Positions 1-6,713 of a stretch of DNA of 8,948 nt are shown piece after piece. The notes beneath the pieces were generated by a model. The model was given only the letters and a program-made list of their open reading frames with translations. It ran no database searches and was not told the origin of the DNA. The stretch's first letter is position 1. Each line of letters starts with the position of its first letter. The stretch lies in NCBI GenBank assembly GCA_002425885.1, contig DINC01000064.1:1611-10558 (forward strand). The letters run 5' to 3'. Made by a program: the position numbers and the translations under genes. Source of the stretch: Spirochaetia bacterium UBA5550 (GTDB lineage: Bacteria > Spirochaetota > UBA4802 > UBA5550).

Positions 1-1
1 A

Positions 2-115
2 TTATCTATTATAATTAAGCCCGGACAGGAGTCTCTGAAAATGAGTTATGAAGAGCTCAGGAGTGATATTATAGGAGTATTAAAGAATTCCGGGGTCATA
101 AATGAAAGCGGTTGA
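2..115 (+). CDS. rnpA: Ribonuclease P protein component, C-terminal fragment (5' end outside window)
   Basis: An open frame enters from the left edge and encodes 37 residues, beginning LSIIIKPGQESLK and ending VINESG, before TGA at 113-115. The pattern hydrophobic strand, then a (K/R)PG turn, then an (S)YEEL helix and a short Leu/Gly tail is the usual C-terminus of RnpA, the protein that assists the RNase P ribozyme in trimming tRNA 5' leaders. Catalysis-related and RNR-type motifs would lie upstream and are not visible. The strongest support is position: rnpA directly precedes and often overlaps yidD in many bacteria, and here the stop overlaps the yidD start by 14 bp. The assignment is inferred from a short tail plus synteny. 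Confidence 0.78.
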   Translation, partial: LSIIIKPGQESLKMSYEELRSDIIGVLKNSGVINESG

Positions 116-374
116 ATACATCATCAGTCTGGCCGGGAGATTTTTCTCTCTGACAGCTGTTGTTTTTATTAAATCATATAAACTGTTTATATCTCCGTTA
201 TTGCCTGGCGCCTGCAGATATTACCCTACCTGTTCGATTTATTCTGAACAGGCAATCAGACGTTTCGGATTTTTAAAAGGGGGATTTCTTGCTGCAAGGA
301 GGGTTCTGTCGTGCAATCCTTTTGGCGGCAGCGGGTATGACCCTGTGCCTGAGACTTTCAGTTTCAGGAAATAA
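102..374 (+). CDS. yidD: Membrane protein insertion efficiency factor YidD
   Basis: A full-length 90-residue YidD-family protein (the family is usually about 70-90 residues). YidD is a small inner-membrane-associated protein that aids insertion of nascent membrane proteins, working with YidC and Sec. An N-terminal amphipathic or hydrophobic helix (about residues 5-30) is followed by the family signature: SPLLPGACRYYPTCS (residues 31-45, Cys38 and Cys44), EQAI (49-52), and the C-terminal block with Cys71 in LSCNPFGGSGYDPVP (69-83). The ATG lies inside the rnpA tail, and only a weak GGGG stands about 6 nt upstream, so expression probably relies on translational coupling to rnpA. yidC follows after 104 bp, the classic neighbour. 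Confidence 0.97.
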   Translation: MKAVEYIISLAGRFFSLTAVVFIKSYKLFISPLLPGACRYYPTCSIYSEQAIRRFGFLKGGFLAARRVLSCNPFGGSGYDPVPETFSFRK

Positions 375-478
375 ATAGACTTATTCAAAACTTTCCTTAA
401 CCTGCCGCATTTTTTCACATCATATTACTGGATGAATTTTCAGTTCATGTTACAATATTGCTGTTAAAGGTAAAATAA

Positions 479-2134
479 ATGGAAAAAAGAACTCTAATTG
501 CAGTCCTCCTTACAATGCTTGTATGGGTAGGCTGGTTCTGGTATTTTTCACCGGAACAGGATCAGAATAAACAGGTAATAACTCAGGAACAGGTTCAGGA
601 CACAGCAGGGGTTAAAGAAAGCACTGAGGCAGGGCCGGATTCACCGGTAAAAACATCAACAGCAGTTCTTTCAGCAGTTTCAAAAAATCTTAAGGAAGAG
701 AGTATTGTTCTTAAGACAGGTAAATTTAATTTTGAACTACAGAATCGCGGTGCTTCTATAAAGAAGGCTAACTATACAGACAGAAACATCGAACTCGCTC
801 TTAATGAGAAGACGTTTAACTCTAATGGCACGTTTGATTTTGCTGTCCATTTTTCGGAAGATGATTTTCTCAAAGGGAACAGCCTCGCCGGTAATCTCTG
901 GGATTACCAGAAGATTGATGAGCATACAGTTAAGTTCTTTACTGAAATTTCTTATGAAGGCGCCCCCCTCAGGATTGAGAAACTCTATAAATTTACTGAT
1001 AAAGGGTACGATTTTACAGTTGAGTATAAATTTATAAACAGGGGGAGGCAGCCCTTTAAGTTTAAAGGCAATGAAGCTATCTTTTCACCTTCAGACACTC
1101 TCGGCCCGAAACTTAATTACAATAACAGAAATAATCATATGATGGGTATCTACTCCATTGCTGATGATTTTGAAACAGTTATGAAGGGGGGCGGATTTTT
1201 TTCCAAGGCCGGAGAGTTAAAGAAAAAAGAGGGGAATGTTGATTATACAGGTATCATGAGCAGGTATTTTCTTCTCATAATGATGCCTCAGCAGTTTGCT
1301 CCCAAAGGGATGGTCTTTGACAACAGAGACCATCACGGATACAGAACAGGTATGACTGTGGATATGGGTGAAATTGCCCCTGGCGGTGAAGCTGTTAAAT
1401 CTTTCAGGATCTATCTGGGGGAGAAAGACAAGGAGATGTTGGGTGCAGTTGATCCGAAGATCGTTGATGCATCTGATGTAAGCACACTCATTGAGCCTAT
1501 AAGGTATTTTGTAATCTGGGCGCTCATGGGCATCAATAAACTCTTCGGGAATTTGGGATGGTCTCTGGTAGTATTCTCAATCCTTACAAAAATTGTGTTT
1601 ATGCCGCTGACCAAAAAATCAACAGATTCAATGAAAAAGATGCAGGAGCTTGCTCCGGAAGTTAAAAAGCTTCAGGCAAAGCTTAAAGATAAACCGGACG
1701 TACTTCAGAAAGAGACAATGAAACTCTATAAGGATAACAAGGTTAATCCTATGGGTGGCTGTCTGCCGCTCCTTCTTCAGATGCCGTTCTTTTTCGCGCT
1801 GTACAGCGCACTTATTAATTCAATAGATCTCTGGAACGCGCCGTTCATGCTATGGATGCAGGATCTTTCAATGCCTGACACTGTTGCAACTATAGCGGGT
1901 TTTGATATCAACATTCTCCCTCTGCTTATGACTGTTTCTACCGTCATTCAGCAGAAACAGACAATGATGGATACCGGTAATCAGCAGCAGAAAATTATGA
2001 TGTATATGATGCCTGTAATTATGCTCTTTATATTCTGGACAATGCCTTCAGGGCTTGTTCTTTACTGGTTCCTGCAGAATCTTTACCAGATATTGAATCA
2101 GGTTGTAGTTAATAAAATAGGAAAAAAAGCTTAA
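479..2134 (+). CDS. yidC: Membrane protein insertase YidC (Oxa1 family, diderm type)
   Basis: YidC inserts and folds inner-membrane proteins, alone or with SecYEG. This 551-residue protein has the diderm layout: an N-terminal transmembrane helix (about 5-24), a Gln/Ser/Thr-rich linker (25-75), the beta-rich periplasmic P1 domain (about 75-325), then the conserved insertase core (about 340-545). In the core, the first helix runs GWSLVVFSILTKIVFMPLT (360-378). It is followed by the charged cytoplasmic hairpin KKMQELAPEVKKLQAKLKD (about 386-404), then NPMGGCLPLLLQMP (423-436) and the last helices (about 478-492, 508-545). The conserved Arg of the hydrophilic groove is Lys371 here. The start is supported by AAAGG at 466-470. 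The C-terminus is short, ending KIGKKA, without the long basic tail seen in some relatives. Confidence 0.97.
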   Translation: MEKRTLIAVLLTMLVWVGWFWYFSPEQDQNKQVITQEQVQDTAGVKESTEAGPDSPVKTSTAVLSAVSKNLKEESIVLKTGKFNFELQNRGASIKKANYTDRNIELALNEKTFNSNGTFDFAVHFSEDDFLKGNSLAGNLWDYQKIDEHTVKFFTEISYEGAPLRIEKLYKFTDKGYDFTVEYKFINRGRQPFKFKGNEAIFSPSDTLGPKLNYNNRNNHMMGIYSIADDFETVMKGGGFFSKAGELKKKEGNVDYTGIMSRYFLLIMMPQQFAPKGMVFDNRDHHGYRTGMTVDMGEIAPGGEAVKSFRIYLGEKDKEMLGAVDPKIVDASDVSTLIEPIRYFVIWALMGINKLFGNLGWSLVVFSILTKIVFMPLTKKSTDSMKKMQELAPEVKKLQAKLKDKPDVLQKETMKLYKDNKVNPMGGCLPLLLQMPFFFALYSALINSIDLWNAPFMLWMQDLSMPDTVATIAGFDINILPLLMTVSTVIQQKQTMMDTGNQQQKIMMYMMPVIMLFIFWTMPSGLVLYWFLQNLYQILNQVVVNKIGKKA

Positions 2135-2168
2135 ATGGGAGATGAAATATATCTAACAATTTTTTTTC

Positions 2169-2174
2169 AGGAGG
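2169..2174 (+). promoter_or_regulatory. Shine-Dalgarno site of jag/khpB
   Basis: A perfect AGGAGG lies 7 nt before the jag ATG at 2182 and fixes that start. It follows a run of eight T in the 47-nt yidC-jag spacer. This is the strongest ribosome-binding site of the + strand block; yidD and mnmE have poor ones. Confidence 0.8.
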
Positions 2175-2181
2175 CTGAATT

Positions 2182-2832
2182 ATGAAAGTAATAGAGGTAG
2201 AGGGAAGGACATCTGATGATGCCACAAAAAAAGCCTTAGCTGAATTGGGAATCAGGGATTCCTCTAAAGTAAATGTCGAAGTTATCGATCAGGGGAAAAG
2301 CGGAATTTTCGGATTTGGTGTATCAAGACCTGCAAAAGTAAGAATATATTATAATGAAAGCACAGAGGATGTTGGAGATAGAGTAAGGATAATGCTGGTT
2401 GAACTTCTTCAAAAGATGGGGATTGAAGGGGGAGTAAAAGATCTTAAAGAGGGTGAAAGTAAAGTCTACGTTGAGCTTGAAAGTAAAACCAGTTCAGGGC
2501 TGATTATAGGTAAGAAGGGGAAGACTCTTGAAGCTCTTCAGTTTATGATAAACCTTATGATTAATAATGTCACGGGTAGTGACAAGAAGATTATTCTTGA
2601 TATTGAATCATACCGGGACAAGAGAGAAAAGGCACTCAAAAAAATGTCGAAGGATATGGCATTCAAGGTTATAAAAAGCGGAAGACCTCTCACCCTTGAA
2701 CCGATGAATCCTTTTGAAAGGAGACTTATTCATCTGACGCTGCAGAATGATAAAAGAGTAACTACAAAAAGCGAAGGACAGGGGATATACAGGAAGATTA
2801 AGATTTCTCCTGCAAACGGCAACAGAAAATAA
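2182..2832 (+). CDS. khpB: KH/R3H-domain RNA-binding protein Jag (KhpB)
   Basis: A 216-residue protein with all three parts of the Jag/KhpB family. The N-terminal Jag_N domain (about 1-55) carries the signature GKSGIFGFG (38-46). A type II KH domain (about 70-143) has its GxxG nucleic-acid-binding loop as GKKG (110-113) inside SGLIIGKKGKTLEAL. The R3H domain (about 148-212) has the name-giving Arg181-x-x-His184 in PFERRLIHL, followed by TKSEGQG (195-201). In Gram-positives KhpB binds many RNAs with KhpA and affects cell division and elongation; its role in diderms is less clear. It lies between yidC and mnmE, the common arrangement outside Proteobacteria such as E. coli. It is probably cytoplasmic, and no membrane segment is seen. 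Confidence 0.95.
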   Translation: MKVIEVEGRTSDDATKKALAELGIRDSSKVNVEVIDQGKSGIFGFGVSRPAKVRIYYNESTEDVGDRVRIMLVELLQKMGIEGGVKDLKEGESKVYVELESKTSSGLIIGKKGKTLEALQFMINLMINNVTGSDKKIILDIESYRDKREKALKKMSKDMAFKVIKSGRPLTLEPMNPFERRLIHLTLQNDKRVTTKSEGQGIYRKIKISPANGNRK

Positions 2833-2834
2833 TC

Positions 2835-4190
2835 ATGCTTGAAGATACAATTTGCGCACCGGCCACTGCGCCGGTAAATTCATCACTTTCAATAATAAGA
2901 ATAAGCGGCCCGGAATCATACAGGGCCGCTTATAGTTTATTCTCACGGCCTGAAAAAATTGCGCACAGGTTCGCGGCTTACGGATCAATTGTGTCAGGTG
3001 ATGAAGTCATAGATGATGTGATCCTTGTGTACTACAAGGGGCCCTCGAGTTTCACCGGTGAGGACATGGTGGAGATATTCTGTCACGGTAATCCGATCGT
3101 TGTAAGCAGAATAATAAAGCTTTTTTTCTCGCATGGCGTAAGATCTGCTCAGCCAGGTGAATTTTCAAAGCGTGCGTTTTTAAACGGCAAGATGGATCTC
3201 ACTGAAGCTGAGGCGATCAATTCTCTTATCAATGCAAGGAGCGACTGGGAGATTAAAAGATCCCTGGAGCAGATGCACGGGTCACTCACAAAGGCTGTTG
3301 ATGATATCCGCAATAATGTCATCATCCTTAAGGCTGACCTCGAGGCGGGGATAGATTTTATTGACCAGGACATTGAGTTTGTTTCTTATGAACGCGGCAT
3401 AGAGATTGCTGAGGCTGTGAAGATTAAACTCTCCGATTTTTTAAAGAGATGTGTTACAGGGGAGAGAGTTTCGCGCGGTGTTGATGTTATTCTTGCCGGG
3501 CGGCCGAATGTGGGTAAGTCAAGCCTGCTTAACCTTATTCTCAATGAAGAGAGGGCAATTGTTTCTGATATCCCCGGCACAACGCGTGATCTCATTCGTG
3601 AAACAGTGCAGGTGGGGGGCGTAAGAATCAATCTGACAGATACCGCAGGTATAGCCTCAACTGATGATGATATAGAAAAGATAGGGATTGAGCGTACAAA
3701 AAGAAAGATTGCAGATGCTTCACTTGTGCTTGCTGTTATTGACGGAGTCGCAGGGGTAACTGCAGAAGACCGGGAAATTCTCAACTCGGTCAAAAATAAA
3801 AAGATAATTTATGTCCTCAATAAAGTGGACCTGATAAACAGTGATAAAATTGAGTCATTAAAAAGTGAAACAGGATTTAACTTCATTCCTGTTTCTGCAA
3901 AGTTCGGCAACGGATTCAGAGAGCTTGAGAAAGCAATTTCTGAAGTGATTAGCAGTGAGTTTGTGGATTATGATAATTCATTTCTTGCTGATGCAAGAAT
4001 CACCGGCATTCTTTCAGATTCTATTCTGATAATTGAAAGGGTGATTTCACTTTTCCAAAGAAAAGAACTGCCGGAGATTATAGCTTTTGATCTGAATGAA
4101 CTCGCAGATAAGCTTTCAGAAATAACAGGTGAGGTTTCACCTGATGATATTCTTGGTTCAATTTTCAACAGGTTCTGCATAGGGAAGTGA
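2835..4190 (+). CDS. mnmE: tRNA modification GTPase MnmE (TrmE)
   Basis: MnmE, with MnmG, adds the 5-(carboxymethyl)aminomethyl group to U34 of certain tRNAs using GTP, K+ and a folate one-carbon donor. The 451 residues match the family length. The N-terminal folate-binding domain (about 1-118) includes FTGEDMVEIFCHG (73-85) and PGEFSKRAFLNGKMDLTEAEA (107-127). A helical domain (about 119-213 and 375-451) surrounds the G domain: G1 GRPNVGKSS (222-230), with Asn225 expected to coordinate K+; PGTTRD switch I (247-252); DTAG (269-272); NKVD (329-332); SAK (354-356). The C-terminal FCIGK with Cys448 is intact. It starts 2 nt after the jag stop with no clear Shine-Dalgarno site, suggesting translational coupling. 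No mnmG follows in this window. Confidence 0.97.
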   Translation: MLEDTICAPATAPVNSSLSIIRISGPESYRAAYSLFSRPEKIAHRFAAYGSIVSGDEVIDDVILVYYKGPSSFTGEDMVEIFCHGNPIVVSRIIKLFFSHGVRSAQPGEFSKRAFLNGKMDLTEAEAINSLINARSDWEIKRSLEQMHGSLTKAVDDIRNNVIILKADLEAGIDFIDQDIEFVSYERGIEIAEAVKIKLSDFLKRCVTGERVSRGVDVILAGRPNVGKSSLLNLILNEERAIVSDIPGTTRDLIRETVQVGGVRINLTDTAGIASTDDDIEKIGIERTKRKIADASLVLAVIDGVAGVTAEDREILNSVKNKKIIYVLNKVDLINSDKIESLKSETGFNFIPVSAKFGNGFRELEKAISEVISSEFVDYDNSFLADARITGILSDSILIIERVISLFQRKELPEIIAFDLNELADKLSEITGEVSPDDILGSIFNRFCIGK

Positions 4191-4201
4191 TTTATTAATT
4201 A

Positions 4202-5605
4202 TCAGTCATAACTTGAACCGTCCCAGCAGTGTGTGCAGAGCCGTTCCTTCGGAAGCCCGATTGCTTCCACAAGATCATCAAGTGTCTGATAGCGGAGGCT
4301 TGTGAGCTTCAGTTTTTTACAGATATGCTCAACCATCGCCTTATGCTTCTCTGAACCGTCATTAGCATATTCATTAAGATCTTTTGTTTCGGAACCTTCA
4401 ATATGAAGTATAGCTTTTCTCCCTGCGAGATCAAGAGTTGATCTTGAGGTTGAAAAATTCAGGTATTCGCAGGGGTATATCAGGCAGGGACAGGCTATAC
4501 GCATGTGAATTTCCCGTGCCCCGTATTCATGAAGTATCTGCACGTTGTCCTGAAGCTGAGTTCCCCGTACAACTGAATCATCACAGAAGATTATGCTTTT
4601 ATTCTCAATAAGCTCACGTATGGGTATAAGCTTCATCCTGGCTACAAGATCCCGCATCTTCTGGTTTTGCGGCATGAAACTGCGAGGCCATGTGGGTGTG
4701 TATTTCACATAGGGCCTCATGTATGGTATGCCTGATGCGTGAGCAAAACCGAGTGCATGTCCGATCCCTGAATCCGGGATACCCCCTACGAGGTCAGCAC
4801 TGACATCTTCACGCCTTGCAAGTGCGGCTCCGCATTTGTATCGTACCTGCTCAGTATTAATCCCTTCATAACTGGATGCAGGGTATCCGTAATAAACCCA
4901 TAGAAAAGAGCAGACCTGCATTTTATCGCCAGGCTTTTCCACCTGCTCAACTCCCTCTGCTGTCATAAAAAGAATTTCGCCAGGCCCGGCAAAACGGTCT
5001 ACTTCGAACCCGAGATTGGGGAAAGAACTTGATTCTGAACTTGCTGCAAAGGCATCCCCCCTTTTACCTATAATAAGCGGAGTACGGCCCAGCTTGTCTC
5101 TGGCTACATAAATTCCTTCTTCAGTGAGGAGCATCATGGAACAGGAACCTTTAATACGGTTCTGGGCGTATTTAATTCCCTCTTTGAAACTTTTCTGAAG
5201 GCTGATAAGTGTTCCTACAATTTCTGTGGGGCTCGGCCCGCCGCTGTTTGTTTCGGATAGATGAATGTTCTGTGTGAAAATCTCTTTTACAAGGTCATCT
5301 ATATTATTAATCTTGCCAACCATAACAAGTGCGAAACGCCCAAGGTGTGAAAAGAGTACTATGGGTTGTGCGTCTGTGTCGCTGATAACTCCCACACCCA
5401 TATTCCCGGTGAGCTCGCCGAGTTCAGGCTCAAACTTATTTCTGAAGTAGGCATTTTCAAGATTGTGTATTGTTCTGTGAATTCCGTCATTATCTATGGT
5501 AGCAAGGCCGCCTCTTTTTGTGCCGAGATGTGAAAGATAATCTGTTCCATAGAAAAGTTCGTTAATACAGTCCGTTTTTGAACTGCACGCAAAAATACCA
5601 CCCAT
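4202..5605 (-). CDS. PurF-like amidophosphoribosyltransferase lacking the catalytic N-terminal cysteine
   Basis: A 467-residue homologue of glutamine PRPP amidotransferase, the first enzyme of purine synthesis. The PRTase half looks active: GGIPDSG (274-280), PRPP motif FCDDSVVRGTQL (340-351), HMRIACP (367-373). Cysteines at the four Fe-S ligand positions of Bacillus PurF are present (Cys232, Cys379, Cys457, Cys460). The N-terminal Ntn-type glutaminase half is degenerate: residue 2 is Gly, not the nucleophile Cys; HRGQ is HLGT (26-29); the Arg of GHVRY becomes Val73; HNGN becomes MVGK (95-98); SDTE becomes SPTE (125-128). It has its own AGGAG ribosome-binding site, and an in-frame TAA (5618-5620) excludes an upstream start. 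Seen: the substitutions. Inferred: ammonia-dependent or altered function. I recall similar proteins in Bacteroidetes. The family call is sure; the activity is not. Confidence 0.9.
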   Translation of the reverse strand: MGGIFACSSKTDCINELFYGTDYLSHLGTKRGGLATIDNDGIHRTIHNLENAYFRNKFEPELGELTGNMGVGVISDTDAQPIVLFSHLGRFALVMVGKINNIDDLVKEIFTQNIHLSETNSGGPSPTEIVGTLISLQKSFKEGIKYAQNRIKGSCSMMLLTEEGIYVARDKLGRTPLIIGKRGDAFAASSESSSFPNLGFEVDRFAGPGEILFMTAEGVEQVEKPGDKMQVCSFLWVYYGYPASSYEGINTEQVRYKCGAALARREDVSADLVGGIPDSGIGHALGFAHASGIPYMRPYVKYTPTWPRSFMPQNQKMRDLVARMKLIPIRELIENKSIIFCDDSVVRGTQLQDNVQILHEYGAREIHMRIACPCLIYPCEYLNFSTSRSTLDLAGRKAILHIEGSETKDLNEYANDGSEKHKAMVEHICKKLKLTSLRYQTLDDLVEAIGLPKERLCTHCWDGSSYD

Positions 5606-5610
5606 GACGG

Positions 5611-5615
5611 CTCCT
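5611..5615 (-). promoter_or_regulatory. Shine-Dalgarno site of the purF-like gene
   Basis: AGGAG on the minus strand lies 5 nt before the ATG at 5605. Together with the in-frame TAA at 5618-5620 it shows that translation begins Met-Gly-Gly, so the missing Cys2 is not an annotation artefact. Confidence 0.75.
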
Positions 5616-5646
5616 GTTTATGTACGAAGAAATTTAATTTTGAGGT

Positions 5647-5676
5647 ATTCAATCCGTTTAACATCTGATCTGTCAA
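5647..5676 (-). promoter_or_regulatory. Predicted sigma-70-type promoter of the purF-like gene
   Basis: Minus-strand reading gives a perfect -35 TTGACA (5676-5671), an 18-nt spacer and a -10 TTGAAT (5652-5647, 4 of 6 consensus matches). Transcription would start near 5640, giving a leader of about 35 nt that holds the AGGAG site. The -10 is only fair and the spacer a little long. The next gene upstream ends in a terminator-like hairpin, so a separate promoter is needed here. Confidence 0.5.
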
Positions 5677-5740
5677 TGAAAATCTTCGATTTAAAAAATC
5701 TGACACGAGGCGGGAATCGGGTTTAAGTGATAGTATAAAA

Positions 5741-5789
5741 TTTTAAAAGCTTCCTGATAACAGGTCCTCTGCGAGAACCTGTTATCAGG
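5741..5789 (-). terminator. Probable Rho-independent terminator of the betaine transporter operon
   Basis: A perfect 13-bp inverted repeat, CCTGATAACAGGT (5753-5765) against ACCTGTTATCAGG (5777-5789), has an 11-nt loop in which TCT (5768-5770) and AGA (5774-5776) can pair further. It lies 25 bp past the stop of the binding-protein gene. Read on the minus strand the stem is followed by AAGCTTTTAAAATTTTATA: T-rich but broken by A's, so not a textbook U-tract. The position between two same-strand genes with separate promoters supports a terminator. Confidence 0.65.
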
Positions 5790-5814
5790 GTAATTTATTA
5801 AATAAAATAAGAAA

Positions 5815-6669
5815 TTATTTGAGCCAGTTGTCGACTTTTTCTTTATTCTCTTTAACCCATTCACGGGCTGTTTTATTATAATCAGCGCGTTTTTCCTGGT
5901 TTGCAACCATTACTTTTGATATATCAACATTGCTCCAGTTGAATTTATCAAGAAAGTTGTAAACTTCAGGCATGTCATCCTTAAGCCCTTTTCTGACAAC
6001 AGTATTGATTGTCTCTTCTGCTCCAAACTCATTTTTAGAATCTTTAAGTATTTTAAGATCCCATCTCCCGAATTTCCAGTGGGGAGCCCAGCCTGTAACA
6101 ACGATCCATTCTTTTTTATCAATTGCATCTTTAAGGGCTGCCGTCATTGTTGCTCCGCTCCCCTCAATAAGCTTTGCATCAACTCCGTTCTTCTTAATGT
6201 ACTTCTCTGTGAGTTTCATAAGCCCTGCGCCTGGGTCGATTCCGATTATCTGATTATTGAACTTCGCGATGTTGCTGTTAAGATCAGTCAGGGTATCTAT
6301 AGTAACATAAGATGGTACTACAAGGCCGATTTTCGCGCCTTTAAAGTTCGGGCCCAAATCTTCAATGTTGTTTTTTACTTTTGCAAGGTAGTCTGCATGG
6401 GTAACAGGAAGCCATGCAGTAGTCATTGCATCAGCTTGCCCTGAACCTATTGCCTGCCACATTGCAGCAGCAGCCACAGGTAAAACTTCTACTGTATAGC
6501 CGAGCCTCTCTTCAATTACGGCTTTGGCAACATGCGTACTGGCAACGGCACAGTCCCATTCAACATAAACAAGTTTTACAGTTCCTTTACTCTCTTTTTT
6601 TGTGCATCCTGTAAAAACAAATGCCGTTAAAGAAAAAGAAATCAATAATAATGTAATTTTTTTCAACAT
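5815..6669 (-). CDS. Glycine betaine/proline-type ABC transporter substrate-binding lipoprotein (OpuAC/ProX-like)
   Basis: The receptor of the transporter: it captures a quaternary-amine osmoprotectant outside the inner membrane and hands it to the permease. From Met at 6669 it is 284 residues. A signal sequence (MLKKITLLLISFSLTAFVF) ends in TGC, giving a lipidated Cys at residue 22. The rest is an OpuAC-type domain with many tryptophans. VEWD (36-39), AWLPVTHADY (85-94) and GWAPHWKFGRWDLK (193-206) are family hallmarks and probably supply the aromatic cage for the trimethylammonium group. An in-frame ATG at 6675 would add Met-Asn, but the AAAGGAG site is 1 nt from that ATG and 7 nt from this one. 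It is last in the operon, 79-85 nt after the permease. The exact ligand (betaine, proline betaine, choline, carnitine) cannot be read from sequence. Confidence 0.93.
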   Translation of the reverse strand: MLKKITLLLISFSLTAFVFTGCTKKESKGTVKLVYVEWDCAVASTHVAKAVIEERLGYTVEVLPVAAAAMWQAIGSGQADAMTTAWLPVTHADYLAKVKNNIEDLGPNFKGAKIGLVVPSYVTIDTLTDLNSNIAKFNNQIIGIDPGAGLMKLTEKYIKKNGVDAKLIEGSGATMTAALKDAIDKKEWIVVTGWAPHWKFGRWDLKILKDSKNEFGAEETINTVVRKGLKDDMPEVYNFLDKFNWSNVDISKVMVANQEKRADYNKTAREWVKENKEKVDNWLK

Positions 6670-6676
6670 ATTCATT

Positions 6677-6683
6677 CTCCTTT
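6677..6683 (-). promoter_or_regulatory. Shine-Dalgarno site that decides the binding-protein start
   Basis: AAAGGAG on the minus strand. Only one base separates it from the ATG at 6675, but seven separate it from the ATG at 6669. The latter spacing is normal, so the second ATG is preferred. Confidence 0.7.
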
Positions 6684-6713
6684 GTTGTGGTTTTAAAAAT
6701 ATTTATTGATGAC

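Noticed and set aside
375..478. Possible promoter for yidC with a -10-like TACAAT at 451-456 in the 104-bp yidD-yidC gap.
   Set aside because: There is no acceptable -35 at 16-18 nt, and the block is normally transcribed from upstream. I see nothing else in this gap except the AAAGG site and a 5-bp dyad.
3149..3793. Minus-strand open frames opposite mnmE (74 and 135 codons).
   Set aside because: The Ser/Ile/Arg-rich sequence is typical of reading antisense through an AT-biased gene; every G-domain motif is on the + strand.
4126..4143. Hairpin CAGGTGA-ggtt-TCACCTG inside the mnmE 3' end, followed on the minus strand by TTATTTCTGAA; possible terminator for the purF-like gene.
   Set aside because: The stem is only 7 bp, the T-tract is poor, and the bases encode the MnmE segment TGEVSPDD near its C-terminus, so protein constraint can explain them.
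5585..5620. The missing Cys2 of the PurF-like protein as a frameshift or wrong start.
   Set aside because: The frame is open through the full family length, the AGGAG spacing fits, and TAA lies in frame five codons upstream, so the Gly2 reading stands unless there is a base-call error.
5494..5906. Minus-strand open frames of 70-71 codons over the purF start and the binding-protein 3' end.
   Set aside because: They are out of frame with well-supported genes, cross the terminator hairpin, have no ribosome-binding site and show no recognisable protein features.
5972..6614. Plus-strand open frames of 62-121 codons opposite the binding-protein gene.
   Set aside because: They are antisense shadows of a strongly supported lipoprotein gene; the Cys/His/Ser-rich translation shows no family features.
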